The position numbers were made by a program, and so were the translations under genes. A DNA stretch of 36,251 nt, taken from assembly GCA_964550895.1 (NCBI GenBank), contig CAZKAP010000033.1, forward strand, positions 1-36,251. Reading direction: 5' to 3'. Shown piece by piece: positions 1-7,121 of this stretch (positions are counted from its first letter, which is position 1; every line of letters begins with the position of its first letter). This DNA is from CAZKAP01 sp964550895 (lineage in GTDB: Bacteria; Bacteroidota; Bacteroidia; Flavobacteriales; Flavobacteriaceae). The notes under the pieces were generated by a model. It saw only the letters and a list, made by a program, of their open reading frames with translations, was not told where the DNA came from and ran no database searches.

Positions 1-122
1 CGACGGGCTTTTCGGATGCATTGCTGGCAGATGAAGTTCATTATAACGAGGCCGGAGCGGCCTTTGTAGCCGACCGCTACTATCCGGTCCTGGAAGGAAT
101 CCTCGTCAGCGGCAGTGATTAG
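1..122 (+). CDS. C-terminal end of an SGNH/GDSL-like hydrolase (partial)
   Basis: The frame is open from the window edge to a TAG stop at 120-122, giving about 40 residues. It contains DEVHYNEAGAAFVADRYYPV. The D-x-V-H-Y-N segment followed by an alanine-rich helix is the usual C-terminal block V (catalytic Asp and His) of SGNH/GDSL esterases, including sialate O-acetylesterase-like proteins. The N-terminal catalytic serine block lies outside the window, so the substrate cannot be judged. The gene converges with the DUF547 gene on the opposite strand, 74 bases away. The family call rests on one short motif and is moderate. Confidence 0.55.
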   Translation, partial: TGFSDALLADEVHYNEAGAAFVADRYYPVLEGILVSGSD

Positions 123-177
123 GTCCGGCCGAACGGGAAGAACGGAGCACCTTAACGCGCAAGGATCCGTTCCTGAC

Positions 178-200
178 CTAAGGCTCGCGCTCCGCCTTAG
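178..200. terminator. candidate bidirectional terminator hairpin
   Basis: A perfect 7-base inverted repeat, CTAAGGC (178-184) and GCCTTAG (194-200), has a 9-base loop. It lies between the convergent hydrolase and DUF547 genes and overlaps the stop codon of the latter. No clear T-run follows on either strand, so termination is only suggested by the position. Confidence 0.35.
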
Positions 201-1018
201 TTCGCATTGAGGCTCCAGTCGTATTTCCGGTATCGAATCCTGGCTTTTTCGGGCACCGGTGTGCGGGCATAGGTGTTGATGTATGCCTTGAGGTCGCCCT
301 CTTTAAAATCCCTGCGGTACCATTGAAATATCTTCGATAATTCGGCAGTATCCTCCGTGATCCGGTTGTGTTTCGGATCGTTGATAAACTCCCGGGTCAC
401 CCGTTCGAGTTGCTGCTCGAGGCGGTCTGGCCGGAAGGCTTCATTCAGCAATTTCGGGCAGGAGGCCGAGGCACAGTTGATCGCGAAATGGATGCGCGGC
501 TCGTTCATTTTGCGCAGGATGCTGTGTTCCAGTGCACTCAGCGACAGCTTCTTGTCACCTATGCGGACGATCTCCTTCGTCCAGGCCCCCTTGATGTCTT
601 TGATGCTCTCCACGGGATAGTGCTCCAGGATCAGGTATGCCGTGCGGGCGTTGTACAGGTTAATGTAATACGCAAGAAGTTCCTGCACGGGCCAGTCCTC
701 AGCCGGGGCGTTTTCCGCGAGCAGCTGCAGGTATGCCTCAAGGGCCGAGCGTTGCCCGATCAGCCCTTGGTAGTCCACTCCACCCTCCGGATCCACATGG
801 GCAGACAAAAGCGCCGACCAGGCCAAATGGTCCACGATGGGCTCATGATCTGCAGAACTGGGTGATACAGACCGTTCCGTCTGCTTCACCGGCAGCCCCT
901 TACTCTTGAGGCCGGCTATGGCCAGTAGGTCGAAGCGGGTATGGAGATACACCCCGGCGGATAGCAGGAGCAGGGTGGACAACAGGAGTATGGTTTTCAT
1001 GATGCGAGGAATCTTCAT
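197..1018 (-). CDS. secreted or membrane-anchored DUF547 protein
   Basis: The predicted protein is 273 residues from the ATG at 1018. The frame extends 10 codons upstream only to a TTG, so I prefer the ATG; a second ATG lies 6 codons further in. After a few basic residues comes a long hydrophobic N-terminal segment (MKTILLLSTLLLLSAG), a signal peptide or anchor. The rest matches the DUF547 pattern: a segment like LLAYYINLYNARTAYLIL, an ISALEHSILR-like helix written here as LSALEHSILR, then IHFAINCASASCPKL, whose two cysteines are characteristic. The biochemical function of DUF547 is not established; the domain has been compared with cysteine-peptidase-like folds. The upstream fhs gene on the same strand ends 89 bases away and is separated by a strong terminator, so this gene probably has its own promoter. 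Confidence 0.8.
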   Translation of the reverse strand: MKIPRIMKTILLLSTLLLLSAGVYLHTRFDLLAIAGLKSKGLPVKQTERSVSPSSADHEPIVDHLAWSALLSAHVDPEGGVDYQGLIGQRSALEAYLQLLAENAPAEDWPVQELLAYYINLYNARTAYLILEHYPVESIKDIKGAWTKEIVRIGDKKLSLSALEHSILRKMNEPRIHFAINCASASCPKLLNEAFRPDRLEQQLERVTREFINDPKHNRITEDTAELSKIFQWYRRDFKEGDLKAYINTYARTPVPEKARIRYRKYDWSLNAN

Positions 1019-1053
1019 CGGGTTGAGTTTCTCAGGTTTAGACGACAAAATCC

Positions 1054-1078
1054 TTCGGGGCTGACGGCGTGCCCCGAA
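1054..1078 (-). terminator. intrinsic terminator of fhs
   Basis: A perfect 8-base G+C-rich inverted repeat (1054-1061 and 1071-1078, loop of 9) starts 29 bases downstream of the fhs stop. Read on the minus strand it is followed by GGATTTTG, giving a short T-run. It separates fhs from the DUF547 gene. Confidence 0.65.
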
Positions 1079-1107
1079 ACTTCCCTAAACAGCCGTGTCG
1101 AGCAGGA

Positions 1108-2790
1108 CTAAAACAACCCACTAATATTCCCTTCCTCGTCGATGTCGATGCGCTCCGCTGCGGGCAGGGTCGGCAGGCCGGGCATGCGCATGATCTTCCC
1201 GGTTATTGGGATCACGAAGCCAGCGCCGGCGGCGATTTCCACCTCGCGCACGTGTATGGTAAAATGGGTAGGTCTGCCGTAGGCACGGGCGTCATCCGAG
1301 AAGGAACTCTGGGTCTTGGCCATACAGATGGCAAATTCGCCGAATCCCAGGTCGGTAGCCTTTCTGAGCACCGCATTGGCAGCCACGCTGTATTCCACAT
1401 CCTCCGCACCGTATATGGTCTGGGCCACGGCCCGGATCTTGTCCTTGAGGGTGTCTGTGCTGGCGTAGGTCGGCTTGAAAGGGCCGGTACTGCGTTCACA
1501 GGCATCCACCACCTTCCGTGCCAGGGCCTCCATCCCGGCACCGCCATTGGCCCATCCGTCCGAATACTCGATCTCCACCCCCATCGAGTTGCAGTGGTCG
1601 ATCACGCATTGCGTCTCTTCCTCCGTGTCCTGGGCAAACTTATTGATGGCTACCACGATGGGCACATCGAAGGACTGCATGTTTTCTATGTGCTTCTCCA
1701 GGTTGACCAGACCCGCCTTCACGGCATGTACATCAGGGGTGCTGAGCTCGGTCTTCTTCACCCCGCCGTGGTATTTCAGGGCGCGTATGGTGGCTACTAT
1801 CACCACGGCCCTTGGGCTGATCTCCCCGGAGCGGCACTTGATGTTGAAGAATTTCTCTGCCCCCAGGTCGGCACCGAAGCCGGCCTCGGTAACCACATAG
1901 TCGGACAGGGAGAGTCCCATCTTCGTCCCGATCAGGGTATTGGTCCCCTGGGCGATATTGGCAAAAGGCCCCCCGTGGATAATGGCCGGGTTCCCTTCCA
2001 GGGTCTGCACCAGATTGGGCTTGATCGCATCCTTGAGCAGAGCCGCCATGGCCCCATGGGCATTGAGGTCGCGGGCGAATACCGCCTTGCCCGAGTAGGT
2101 GTCGCCCACGTAGATGTTTCCGAGCCGTTCTTTCAGGTCGTTCAGGTCCCGCGCCATGCAGAGGATCGCCATCACCTCAGAGGCAGCCGTGATATCGAAA
2201 CCGGATTCCTGCAGTACCCCACCCTGCTTGCCGCCAACACCCATGATCAGGTGTCTGAGTGAACGCACATTCATATCCATAGCCCAGCGCCACTTTACGG
2301 TACGCGGGTCGAGCAATTCGTCTCCCGTTCGGCGAAACAACCGATTGTTGATCAGGGCCGATAGCAGGTTGTTGGCCTTCTCGATGGCGGCGAAGTCCCC
2401 GTTGAAGTGCAGGTTGATGTCCTCCATCGGGATCAGCTGCGAATGCCCGCCCCCGGTGGCGCCTCCCTTGATGCCGAATACCGGACCCAGCGAAGGCTCC
2501 CGCAATACCGCCATGGCCTGTTTGCCGATGCGGTTGAGCCCGTCGGTGAGCCCCACGGATACGGTCGTCTTCCCCTCCCCGGCCGGGGTTGGGGTGATGG
2601 CCGTCACCAGGATCATCTTGTTCTGTCGGACCTTCGCTTCGTCGATCAGACTGAGCGGAATCTTGGCCTTATACTTGCCGTAGTGCTCAATATCGTCCTT
2701 GGTCAGGCCGAGCTTTTCGGCTATGTCTTCGATGGGTCTCAGGGTAGCCGCCTGGGCGATAGCCAGGTCGGTGTTTTTGATGGTGGACAT
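1108..2790 (-). CDS. fhs: formate--tetrahydrofolate ligase
   Basis: This enzyme makes 10-formyl-tetrahydrofolate from formate, tetrahydrofolate and ATP in cytosolic one-carbon metabolism. The ATG at 2790 gives 560 residues, the usual family length; the frame continues 13 codons to a TTG that adds no conserved sequence. The ATP-binding loop TPTPAGEGKTT is at about residues 66-76. It is followed by the family signature EPSLGPVFGIKGGATGGG and by the QLIPMEDINLHFNGD segment. The C-terminal part keeps IYGAEDVEYS and the GFVIPITGKIMRMPGLP ending, so the gene looks intact. It is divergent from the sugar isomerase-like gene (144 bases between starts) and ends at a terminator hairpin, so it is probably monocistronic. 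I see no riboswitch in its leader. Confidence 0.97.
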   Translation of the reverse strand: MSTIKNTDLAIAQAATLRPIEDIAEKLGLTKDDIEHYGKYKAKIPLSLIDEAKVRQNKMILVTAITPTPAGEGKTTVSVGLTDGLNRIGKQAMAVLREPSLGPVFGIKGGATGGGHSQLIPMEDINLHFNGDFAAIEKANNLLSALINNRLFRRTGDELLDPRTVKWRWAMDMNVRSLRHLIMGVGGKQGGVLQESGFDITAASEVMAILCMARDLNDLKERLGNIYVGDTYSGKAVFARDLNAHGAMAALLKDAIKPNLVQTLEGNPAIIHGGPFANIAQGTNTLIGTKMGLSLSDYVVTEAGFGADLGAEKFFNIKCRSGEISPRAVVIVATIRALKYHGGVKKTELSTPDVHAVKAGLVNLEKHIENMQSFDVPIVVAINKFAQDTEEETQCVIDHCNSMGVEIEYSDGWANGGAGMEALARKVVDACERSTGPFKPTYASTDTLKDKIRAVAQTIYGAEDVEYSVAANAVLRKATDLGFGEFAICMAKTQSSFSDDARAYGRPTHFTIHVREVEIAAGAGFVIPITGKIMRMPGLPTLPAAERIDIDEEGNISGLF

Positions 2791-2934
2791 GTCGTGGGCC
2801 CGGAATCCGGGTAATTTAGGGGTTGACAATTGTGCAGGACCTTCCGGTCATTGCGAAAATAAAGTTACGGCATCTCCATGGGAAGACGGGCATCCCATAC
2901 AACTAGAACCAATGGTATTCGTACCTTAAAACCC

Positions 2935-3822
2935 ATGAACCGACGAACCTTTCTACACCGAACCGCGACGGCCGCCCCTGCCTTGCTCAGCCTGCCTGCG
3001 ATTTCCTGGGCCTCCAAGCCCCGCTATAAATTGGGCCTGCAGCTCTATACCGTCCGGGATGCCATGGCCGAGGATCCCTTAAAGACATTGAAGTATCTGA
3101 AGGAACTGGGCTATGAGGACTTCGAGATCTACGGTTTCAACCCCGAGACCGAAACGATTTACGGCATGCCGGCAACCGAACTGAAGGAGGCACTGGACGA
3201 CCTGGGATTGTCAGTAAGCAGTGGTCATTACGGTTTCTCTGACTATTTCGACGCCCCCTGGGACCAGCTTCAAGGCTTCGTGGACCAGTGTATCCTCGCT
3301 GCCCGGCAACTGGACTCGGCCTATATTACCTGGCCCAAGGTCGATGCCTCGCGCCGCAATGCAGAGGACTTTCGCAGGCTGGCCGAAAAATTAAATTCCA
3401 TAGGGGAGCAGGTGAAAGATGCAGGCCTGGGCTTCGCTTATCACAATTTTGGTTACGAATTCGAAGACTGGGGAGGCACCACGGGCTATGAAATCCTACT
3501 CAGGGATACCGAGCCCGATCTGGTCAAGATGGAGATGGATATGTACTGGGTGGTACATTCCGGAAGAAGCCCGAAAGAGCTGGTAAAAATGGCGCCGGGA
3601 CGCTACGTGATGTGGCACATCAAGGACATGGACAAACAGACACGGGACTACACCGAACTCGGAAATGGCTCTATCGATTACACCCGTTTGCTGCCCGACC
3701 CGGACGAATCGGGCCTGGAGTACTACTACCTGGAGCAAGGCGGGAATTTCGCAAACAGTTCGCTGGATAGCGTAGCCACGTCGTTGAAGTACTTCAAAAA
3801 GCACCTGCAGTCATTCCTCTGA
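2935..3822 (+). CDS. Tat-exported sugar phosphate isomerase/epimerase-like protein
   Basis: The predicted protein is 295 residues from the ATG at 2935. The frame runs 19 codons further upstream, but this start places a twin-arginine signal at the very N-terminus (MNRRTFLHRTATAAPALLSL, cleavage near SWA). The mature part begins YKLGLQLYTVRDAM, the first strand of xylose-isomerase-like TIM barrels (AP endonuclease 2 family). It keeps the barrel motifs LGYEDFEIYGF, AYHNFGYEF, KMEMDMYWV, MWHIKDMD and YYYLEQ, which carry the Glu/His/Asp metal ligands of the family. The substrate is unknown; related exported proteins are usually annotated as sugar isomerases or epimerases acting on plant or algal sugars. 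It converges with a small membrane protein gene 3 bases beyond its stop. Confidence 0.88.
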   Translation: MNRRTFLHRTATAAPALLSLPAISWASKPRYKLGLQLYTVRDAMAEDPLKTLKYLKELGYEDFEIYGFNPETETIYGMPATELKEALDDLGLSVSSGHYGFSDYFDAPWDQLQGFVDQCILAARQLDSAYITWPKVDASRRNAEDFRRLAEKLNSIGEQVKDAGLGFAYHNFGYEFEDWGGTTGYEILLRDTEPDLVKMEMDMYWVVHSGRSPKELVKMAPGRYVMWHIKDMDKQTRDYTELGNGSIDYTRLLPDPDESGLEYYYLEQGGNFANSSLDSVATSLKYFKKHLQSFL

Positions 3823-3825
3823 GGC

Positions 3826-3978
3826 TTACTTCCGGCTATCCTGCAACAGGACGAAAGCGATAAAGACGAAACCGACACCCGTCAGGGCAGGAGGAAGCAT
3901 GCTGCCGGTGATGCCGATGAAAACCATGACCAGAGCTATCAGCAATAGCAGCATGGCCGTAAATGATTTGAGGTTCAT
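3826..3978 (-). CDS. small two-helix membrane protein, 50 residues
   Basis: I translated this frame by hand; it runs from an ATG at 3976-3978 to a TAA at 3826-3828. The product starts MNLKSFTAMLLLLIALVMVF and ends in the polar tail LLQDSRK. It has two hydrophobic segments (about residues 8-24 and 32-46) separated by a GSMLPP turn, so a small inner-membrane hairpin is likely. The stop sits only 3 bases from the stop of the convergent isomerase gene, and the upstream sequence is A+T-rich (AATAACTAT just before the ATG), both consistent with a real gene. I do not recognise the family. It could be chance, but a clean hydrophobic-turn-hydrophobic-basic layout is unlikely for noise. Confidence 0.6.
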   Translation of the reverse strand: MNLKSFTAMLLLLIALVMVFIGITGSMLPPALTGVGFVFIAFVLLQDSRK

Positions 3979-4218
3979 ATAGTTATTCGTTATCCCGCCC
4001 GATCCGTATTTCGGACCGGGGCTACTATAAGCACGAAGATTTCCCGTATTTATTGCCTTATTCCCATGCCGTCATTTGGTGCATGAATCAGGGGTTCGCG
4101 GTTTTTCCTCAAACCCTTTTTGCGACGGTTCACTCACGGATTATTCCGCTTCCATCAGAAAAGCTCCGGCCACCGGGCTCTTATCCCGATTTTCGACCGC
4201 ATTACCTGAGAACGCCAC

Positions 4219-5418
4219 ATGAGAAGCCCAATAATCGCCCTGCTACTGGTATGCTTTTTCCCCTGCAAGGCCTTCGCCCAGGAAACGGCCGAGGCCATCA
4301 TTGGCCGAGATACCCTATCGTATCGTTACCATACCAGCCTGAATACACCTCTCCCCAATCGCCCCTTACAACTGGTGATATCTTCAGGGTCCTCTGTGGC
4401 TCCCCCTAAGCCCTACATGGAAACGCTCAACTCTCCGCGGCTCTACGACGACTGGCACCAGGTGTTCCTTCATGTAAGCGGGGAAATGGAACCCGGTCAA
4501 ATCCGGGACTTCCTCGATGAGATCTATTATGATTACTTCTTCGACAAGAACCGCATCCATGTATTTCTGCCCGAGGGCCTGCCCGAAGGAGACCCGGAGG
4601 CGGCCCGAGTGTATTTGGATTTCGCAGCCAGCCTGTGGCTCCCCGCCGATACGTTCGCGGCCGAATCCCTGGACAGTGAACGAGTGTTTACCATCGGCCG
4701 CGGAGGACTGGAAGATGTTGAGGAAAGCCGGAAGAATCCCGAAATTACAGACGTCTTGACCCTGCGGGAGATGCGGAAACTGCAGGAGGAACGTCAGAAT
4801 TACAGGTCGTTCCGCTCGTTGGAGCGGGTGCAGATGCTCAGCCTTTCCAGCGGATATTACCAGGTCTACGGAGCCCATGCGGCTGCCTTCGATGAGGAGA
4901 CCCTGGTGGACATGGCGGAAATACGGGCGCTCTGGACCCTCTCCTACTCCCTTATGAAAACCGATAAATGGGGCCTGGTCGGTGAGCTGGGATTCATGGG
5001 CAAGCGGGATGCGACCAGCGAAACGGCACAAACGACCTTCGGCACGACCATTAGCGGGGAAGGGTCCGGTGCGGGCATCTTGAAAATAGGGCTGGGTCCC
5101 CGATGGGTGCCTTACGGCAGGCAGCGGTTTCATCTCTATGCCGACCTGATCGGCGGGGTTCTCAATGCACGCATAGCGGGGGGCACGGGCAATGTGGCCA
5201 TTACCGGTGGCGGATTCTCCAACAATACCCGTATGGTCGATAAAAATCAGACGTCACTATACCTCGACGCCCGCGTGGGAGCCACCTACCGGCTGGGAAA
5301 GAGATGGATGCTTTTGGGCAACCTGCAGCTAACCCTGTCCGATTTCTCCGAAGATATGGGCTCGGTTTCGGGCATGGGCGGCAGCGGTTTCAATCTGGGC
5401 CTGGGATTCGTGTTCTAG
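4219..5418 (+). CDS. predicted outer-membrane beta-barrel protein of unknown family
   Basis: The 399-residue protein has a clear signal peptide (MRSPIIALLLVCFFPCKAFA, cleavage before QET). Residues about 50-210 form a mixed soluble domain containing DDWHQVFLHVSGEM and RIHVFLPEGLPEGDP and ending in a charged helical stretch (LREMRKLQEERQ). From about residue 235 the sequence turns into alternating amphipathic strands rich in glycine and aromatic residues (GLVGELGFMGKR, ILKIGLGPRWVPY, FHLYADLIGGVL, LYLDARVGATYRLG). It ends in GLGFVF, with a C-terminal phenylalanine as in many outer-membrane barrels. I infer a periplasmic domain plus an 8-strand-like barrel. No named family is recognised. The 240 bases upstream, shared with the divergent small gene, hold no promoter I can support. 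The GH16 gene follows in the same direction 60 bases downstream. Confidence 0.7.
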   Translation: MRSPIIALLLVCFFPCKAFAQETAEAIIGRDTLSYRYHTSLNTPLPNRPLQLVISSGSSVAPPKPYMETLNSPRLYDDWHQVFLHVSGEMEPGQIRDFLDEIYYDYFFDKNRIHVFLPEGLPEGDPEAARVYLDFAASLWLPADTFAAESLDSERVFTIGRGGLEDVEESRKNPEITDVLTLREMRKLQEERQNYRSFRSLERVQMLSLSSGYYQVYGAHAAAFDEETLVDMAEIRALWTLSYSLMKTDKWGLVGELGFMGKRDATSETAQTTFGTTISGEGSGAGILKIGLGPRWVPYGRQRFHLYADLIGGVLNARIAGGTGNVAITGGGFSNNTRMVDKNQTSLYLDARVGATYRLGKRWMLLGNLQLTLSDFSEDMGSVSGMGGSGFNLGLGFVF

Positions 5419-5426
5419 GCCGCCCG

Positions 5427-5461
5427 TTGAGCGTCAGGTTTGGCCCGATTTCGTAATTTCA
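5427..5461 (+). promoter_or_regulatory. weak candidate promoter for the GH16 gene
   Basis: TTG at 5427-5429 and TAATTTCA at 5454-5461 resemble the Bacteroidota -33 (TTG) and -7 (TAnnTTTG) elements. The 24-base spacer is one longer than usual. The -7 box lies 17 bases before the ATG at 5479, which fits that start. This is a motif match only. Confidence 0.3.
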
Positions 5462-5478
5462 TAGTAAATACTGCACCC

Positions 5479-6360
5479 ATGCAACGCGTCCGTTCTATTG
5501 CCCTTTCCACCTCACTGGCGATGCTAATCCTCGCCTCCTGCGCCGAAAAGAAAAAGGCCCCGGCCGAAGAAAAAGCATACTCCTCCACTATTACCGATGG
5601 CGAATTCGATCCAGGGGAAGACTGGAGACTGGTCTGGTCGGACGAATTCGAAGGGGACTCCCTCAATAGCGCCAACTGGAACCGGCAGGTCGTGCCTGCC
5701 GGTCGCTTCAATGATGAATGGCAACGGTACACGGACCACCCGGAAAACGCCTATGTCGAAGACGGGCAGCTGGTCATTAAGGCTATACACGAGGGAGAGG
5801 AGCACGGCATGGACCAATACACCTCGGCCCGAATGAATACGGCAGGCAAGCTGGCCTTCCAATACGGCAAGATCGCAGCCCGGATCAAACTCCCGTATAG
5901 CGAGGGCATCTGGCCGGCATTCTGGATGCTGGGGGCCAATATAGACGAAAACGGAGGGGATACCCCCTGGCCGCAGTGTGGGGAAATCGACATCTTTGAA
6001 TTGTACGGTTCCGAGGACGATGCCGCCGTAGAGGCCAACCTGCATTACGAGAATGCCTCCGGGAGTCACTCCAACATGGGGCCCCGCAGCTATCGGCTTA
6101 AGGAAGGGATCTTTGCCGACGACTTCCACATCTTTGAACTGGTCTGGGACAAGCAGGAAATCACCTGGTATGTGGATGGAAACGAGTACGCCTCTATCGA
6201 CATCACGGCGGACGAATTCTCGGAATTCCACAAGGATTTCTTCATCCTGCTGAATATCGCCACCGGCGGTTCCTTCGCAGGGCGTCCCGACGAAACCACA
6301 GTCTTCCCCCAGTACATGTACGTCGACTGGGTGCGGGTATATCAGGAAGATGGGGCCTAG
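5479..6360 (+). CDS. GH16 family beta-glucanase lipoprotein (laminarinase-like)
   Basis: The predicted enzyme is 293 residues from the ATG at 5479; an upstream in-frame ATG at 5440 would push the signal peptide inward. A lipoprotein signal (lipobox LASC, Cys21) implies membrane anchoring, possibly at the cell surface. The catalytic domain spans about residues 45-290. It contains WRLVWSDEF, the substrate-cleft segments SEGIWPAFWMLG and NWNRQ, and the GH16 active-site motif GEIDIFELYG. In that motif Glu169 is the likely nucleophile, Asp171 the helper and Glu174 the acid/base. It ends in the usual YVDWVRVYQ strand. The ExDxxE spacing (one residue fewer than the ExDxxxE type) is typical of bacterial laminarinases and lichenases, so a beta-1,3 or mixed-linkage glucan is the probable substrate. 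No SusC/SusD pair is nearby, so this is not an obvious polysaccharide utilisation locus. Confidence 0.93.
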   Translation: MQRVRSIALSTSLAMLILASCAEKKKAPAEEKAYSSTITDGEFDPGEDWRLVWSDEFEGDSLNSANWNRQVVPAGRFNDEWQRYTDHPENAYVEDGQLVIKAIHEGEEHGMDQYTSARMNTAGKLAFQYGKIAARIKLPYSEGIWPAFWMLGANIDENGGDTPWPQCGEIDIFELYGSEDDAAVEANLHYENASGSHSNMGPRSYRLKEGIFADDFHIFELVWDKQEITWYVDGNEYASIDITADEFSEFHKDFFILLNIATGGSFAGRPDETTVFPQYMYVDWVRVYQEDGA

Positions 6361-6447
6361 TCCCGTTCCGACCCGCAGCATTCAGACTTCATATGCGGAT
6401 GACCCTATTTGGAAGGCTGCTTAGCACTCGTCGCAATTCAAAACGTG

Positions 6448-7053
6448 CTACTGAGATTCGCCTGTGACCTCGGATCTCATGTCGAACATTTCCCGCACCA
6501 GGGCAGATCTCCTTTCTCCCGATGGGCGGTCTTTTAGTTCTTCTTTTATTTCCAGAAACCGGTCGGTATATCCTATGTATCGTTCCGTTTTCATAAATGC
6601 CGATAACCAGTCTGCAAAGTCCTTCCACTCTTCCTCTTCGCAGGAGTATGCGAAATCCTGAAGTATTTCTTCCGTCTCCCAGTTGGAGCCATACTCAATA
6701 TCCCTTCCGTGCCCTTGACTGCGCAAGAAGTGGCTCAGGAGGTAGGTATTGGCGAAAAACGTTTCCAGCACTTTGTTTTCAGCATCAACCATTTTTTTGC
6801 ACTTGTATAGAGTAAGGGCCCACTCGAATAAAAATTCGGGATATCCGCCGTCATCGGGAAAATTCTTGTGAAACCAGTTGAAATAGCGTTTGGCTCCTGC
6901 ATAATCCCGAATGCGCAAGTAGAGCTCTGGAGGCAGGTAGCGCAGGCCCCTGCTGTCGTCATAATACCCTCCATGCCTGCGCCTGTCAGCGGCCAGTTCC
7001 CGCTTTATTTTGTCTATCCTGGTCCGAACCCTGGCAATCTGTTTTTCGGTCAT
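6448..7053 (-). CDS. uncharacterised helical (TPR-like) protein
   Basis: The 201-residue protein has no signal peptide or membrane segment. The ATG at 7053 is preceded by a purine-rich AAGAAGAA. It opens with a basic helix (MTEKQIARVRTRIDKIKREL), then YYDDSRGLRYLPPELYLRIR. Next comes a helix pair of the type seen in TPR arrays (YAGAKRYFNWFHKNFPDDGG and FLFEWALTLYKCKKMVDAEN). The remainder is acidic and helical (CEEEEWKDFADWLSAFMKTE). One to two TPR-like units are likely, suggesting a protein-protein interaction role, but I cannot assign a family. It lies 68 bases downstream of the PhoX-like gene on the same strand and could be co-transcribed with it. No partner is evident in the window. Confidence 0.7.
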   Translation of the reverse strand: MTEKQIARVRTRIDKIKRELAADRRRHGGYYDDSRGLRYLPPELYLRIRDYAGAKRYFNWFHKNFPDDGGYPEFLFEWALTLYKCKKMVDAENKVLETFFANTYLLSHFLRSQGHGRDIEYGSNWETEEILQDFAYSCEEEEWKDFADWLSAFMKTERYIGYTDRFLEIKEELKDRPSGERRSALVREMFDMRSEVTGESQ

Positions 7054-7080
7054 TTCTTCTTAGGGTTGATTCACCCATAA

Positions 7081-7097
7081 AGATAATCACCTTATCT
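7081..7097 (-). repeat. short inverted repeat upstream of the TPR-like gene
   Basis: AGATAA (7081-7086) and TTATCT (7092-7097) form a perfect 6-base inverted repeat with a 5-base loop, in the 68-base gap between two minus-strand genes. It could be an operator or a weak terminator for the gene upstream. No T-run supports termination. Confidence 0.25.
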
Positions 7098-7121
7098 GCT
7101 GCACATGAACGTTTTACCCAC

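Noticed and set aside
1069..2262. Long plus-strand open frame (397 codons) opposite fhs
   Set aside because: It is antisense to a clear fhs gene, rich in Gly/His/Arg as expected from a complementary frame, and has no motif.
5439..5461. TTTG at 5439-5442 as a -33 box for the GH16 gene
   Set aside because: The spacer to TAATTTCA is only 11 bases; the TTG at 5427 is the better, though still weak, partner.
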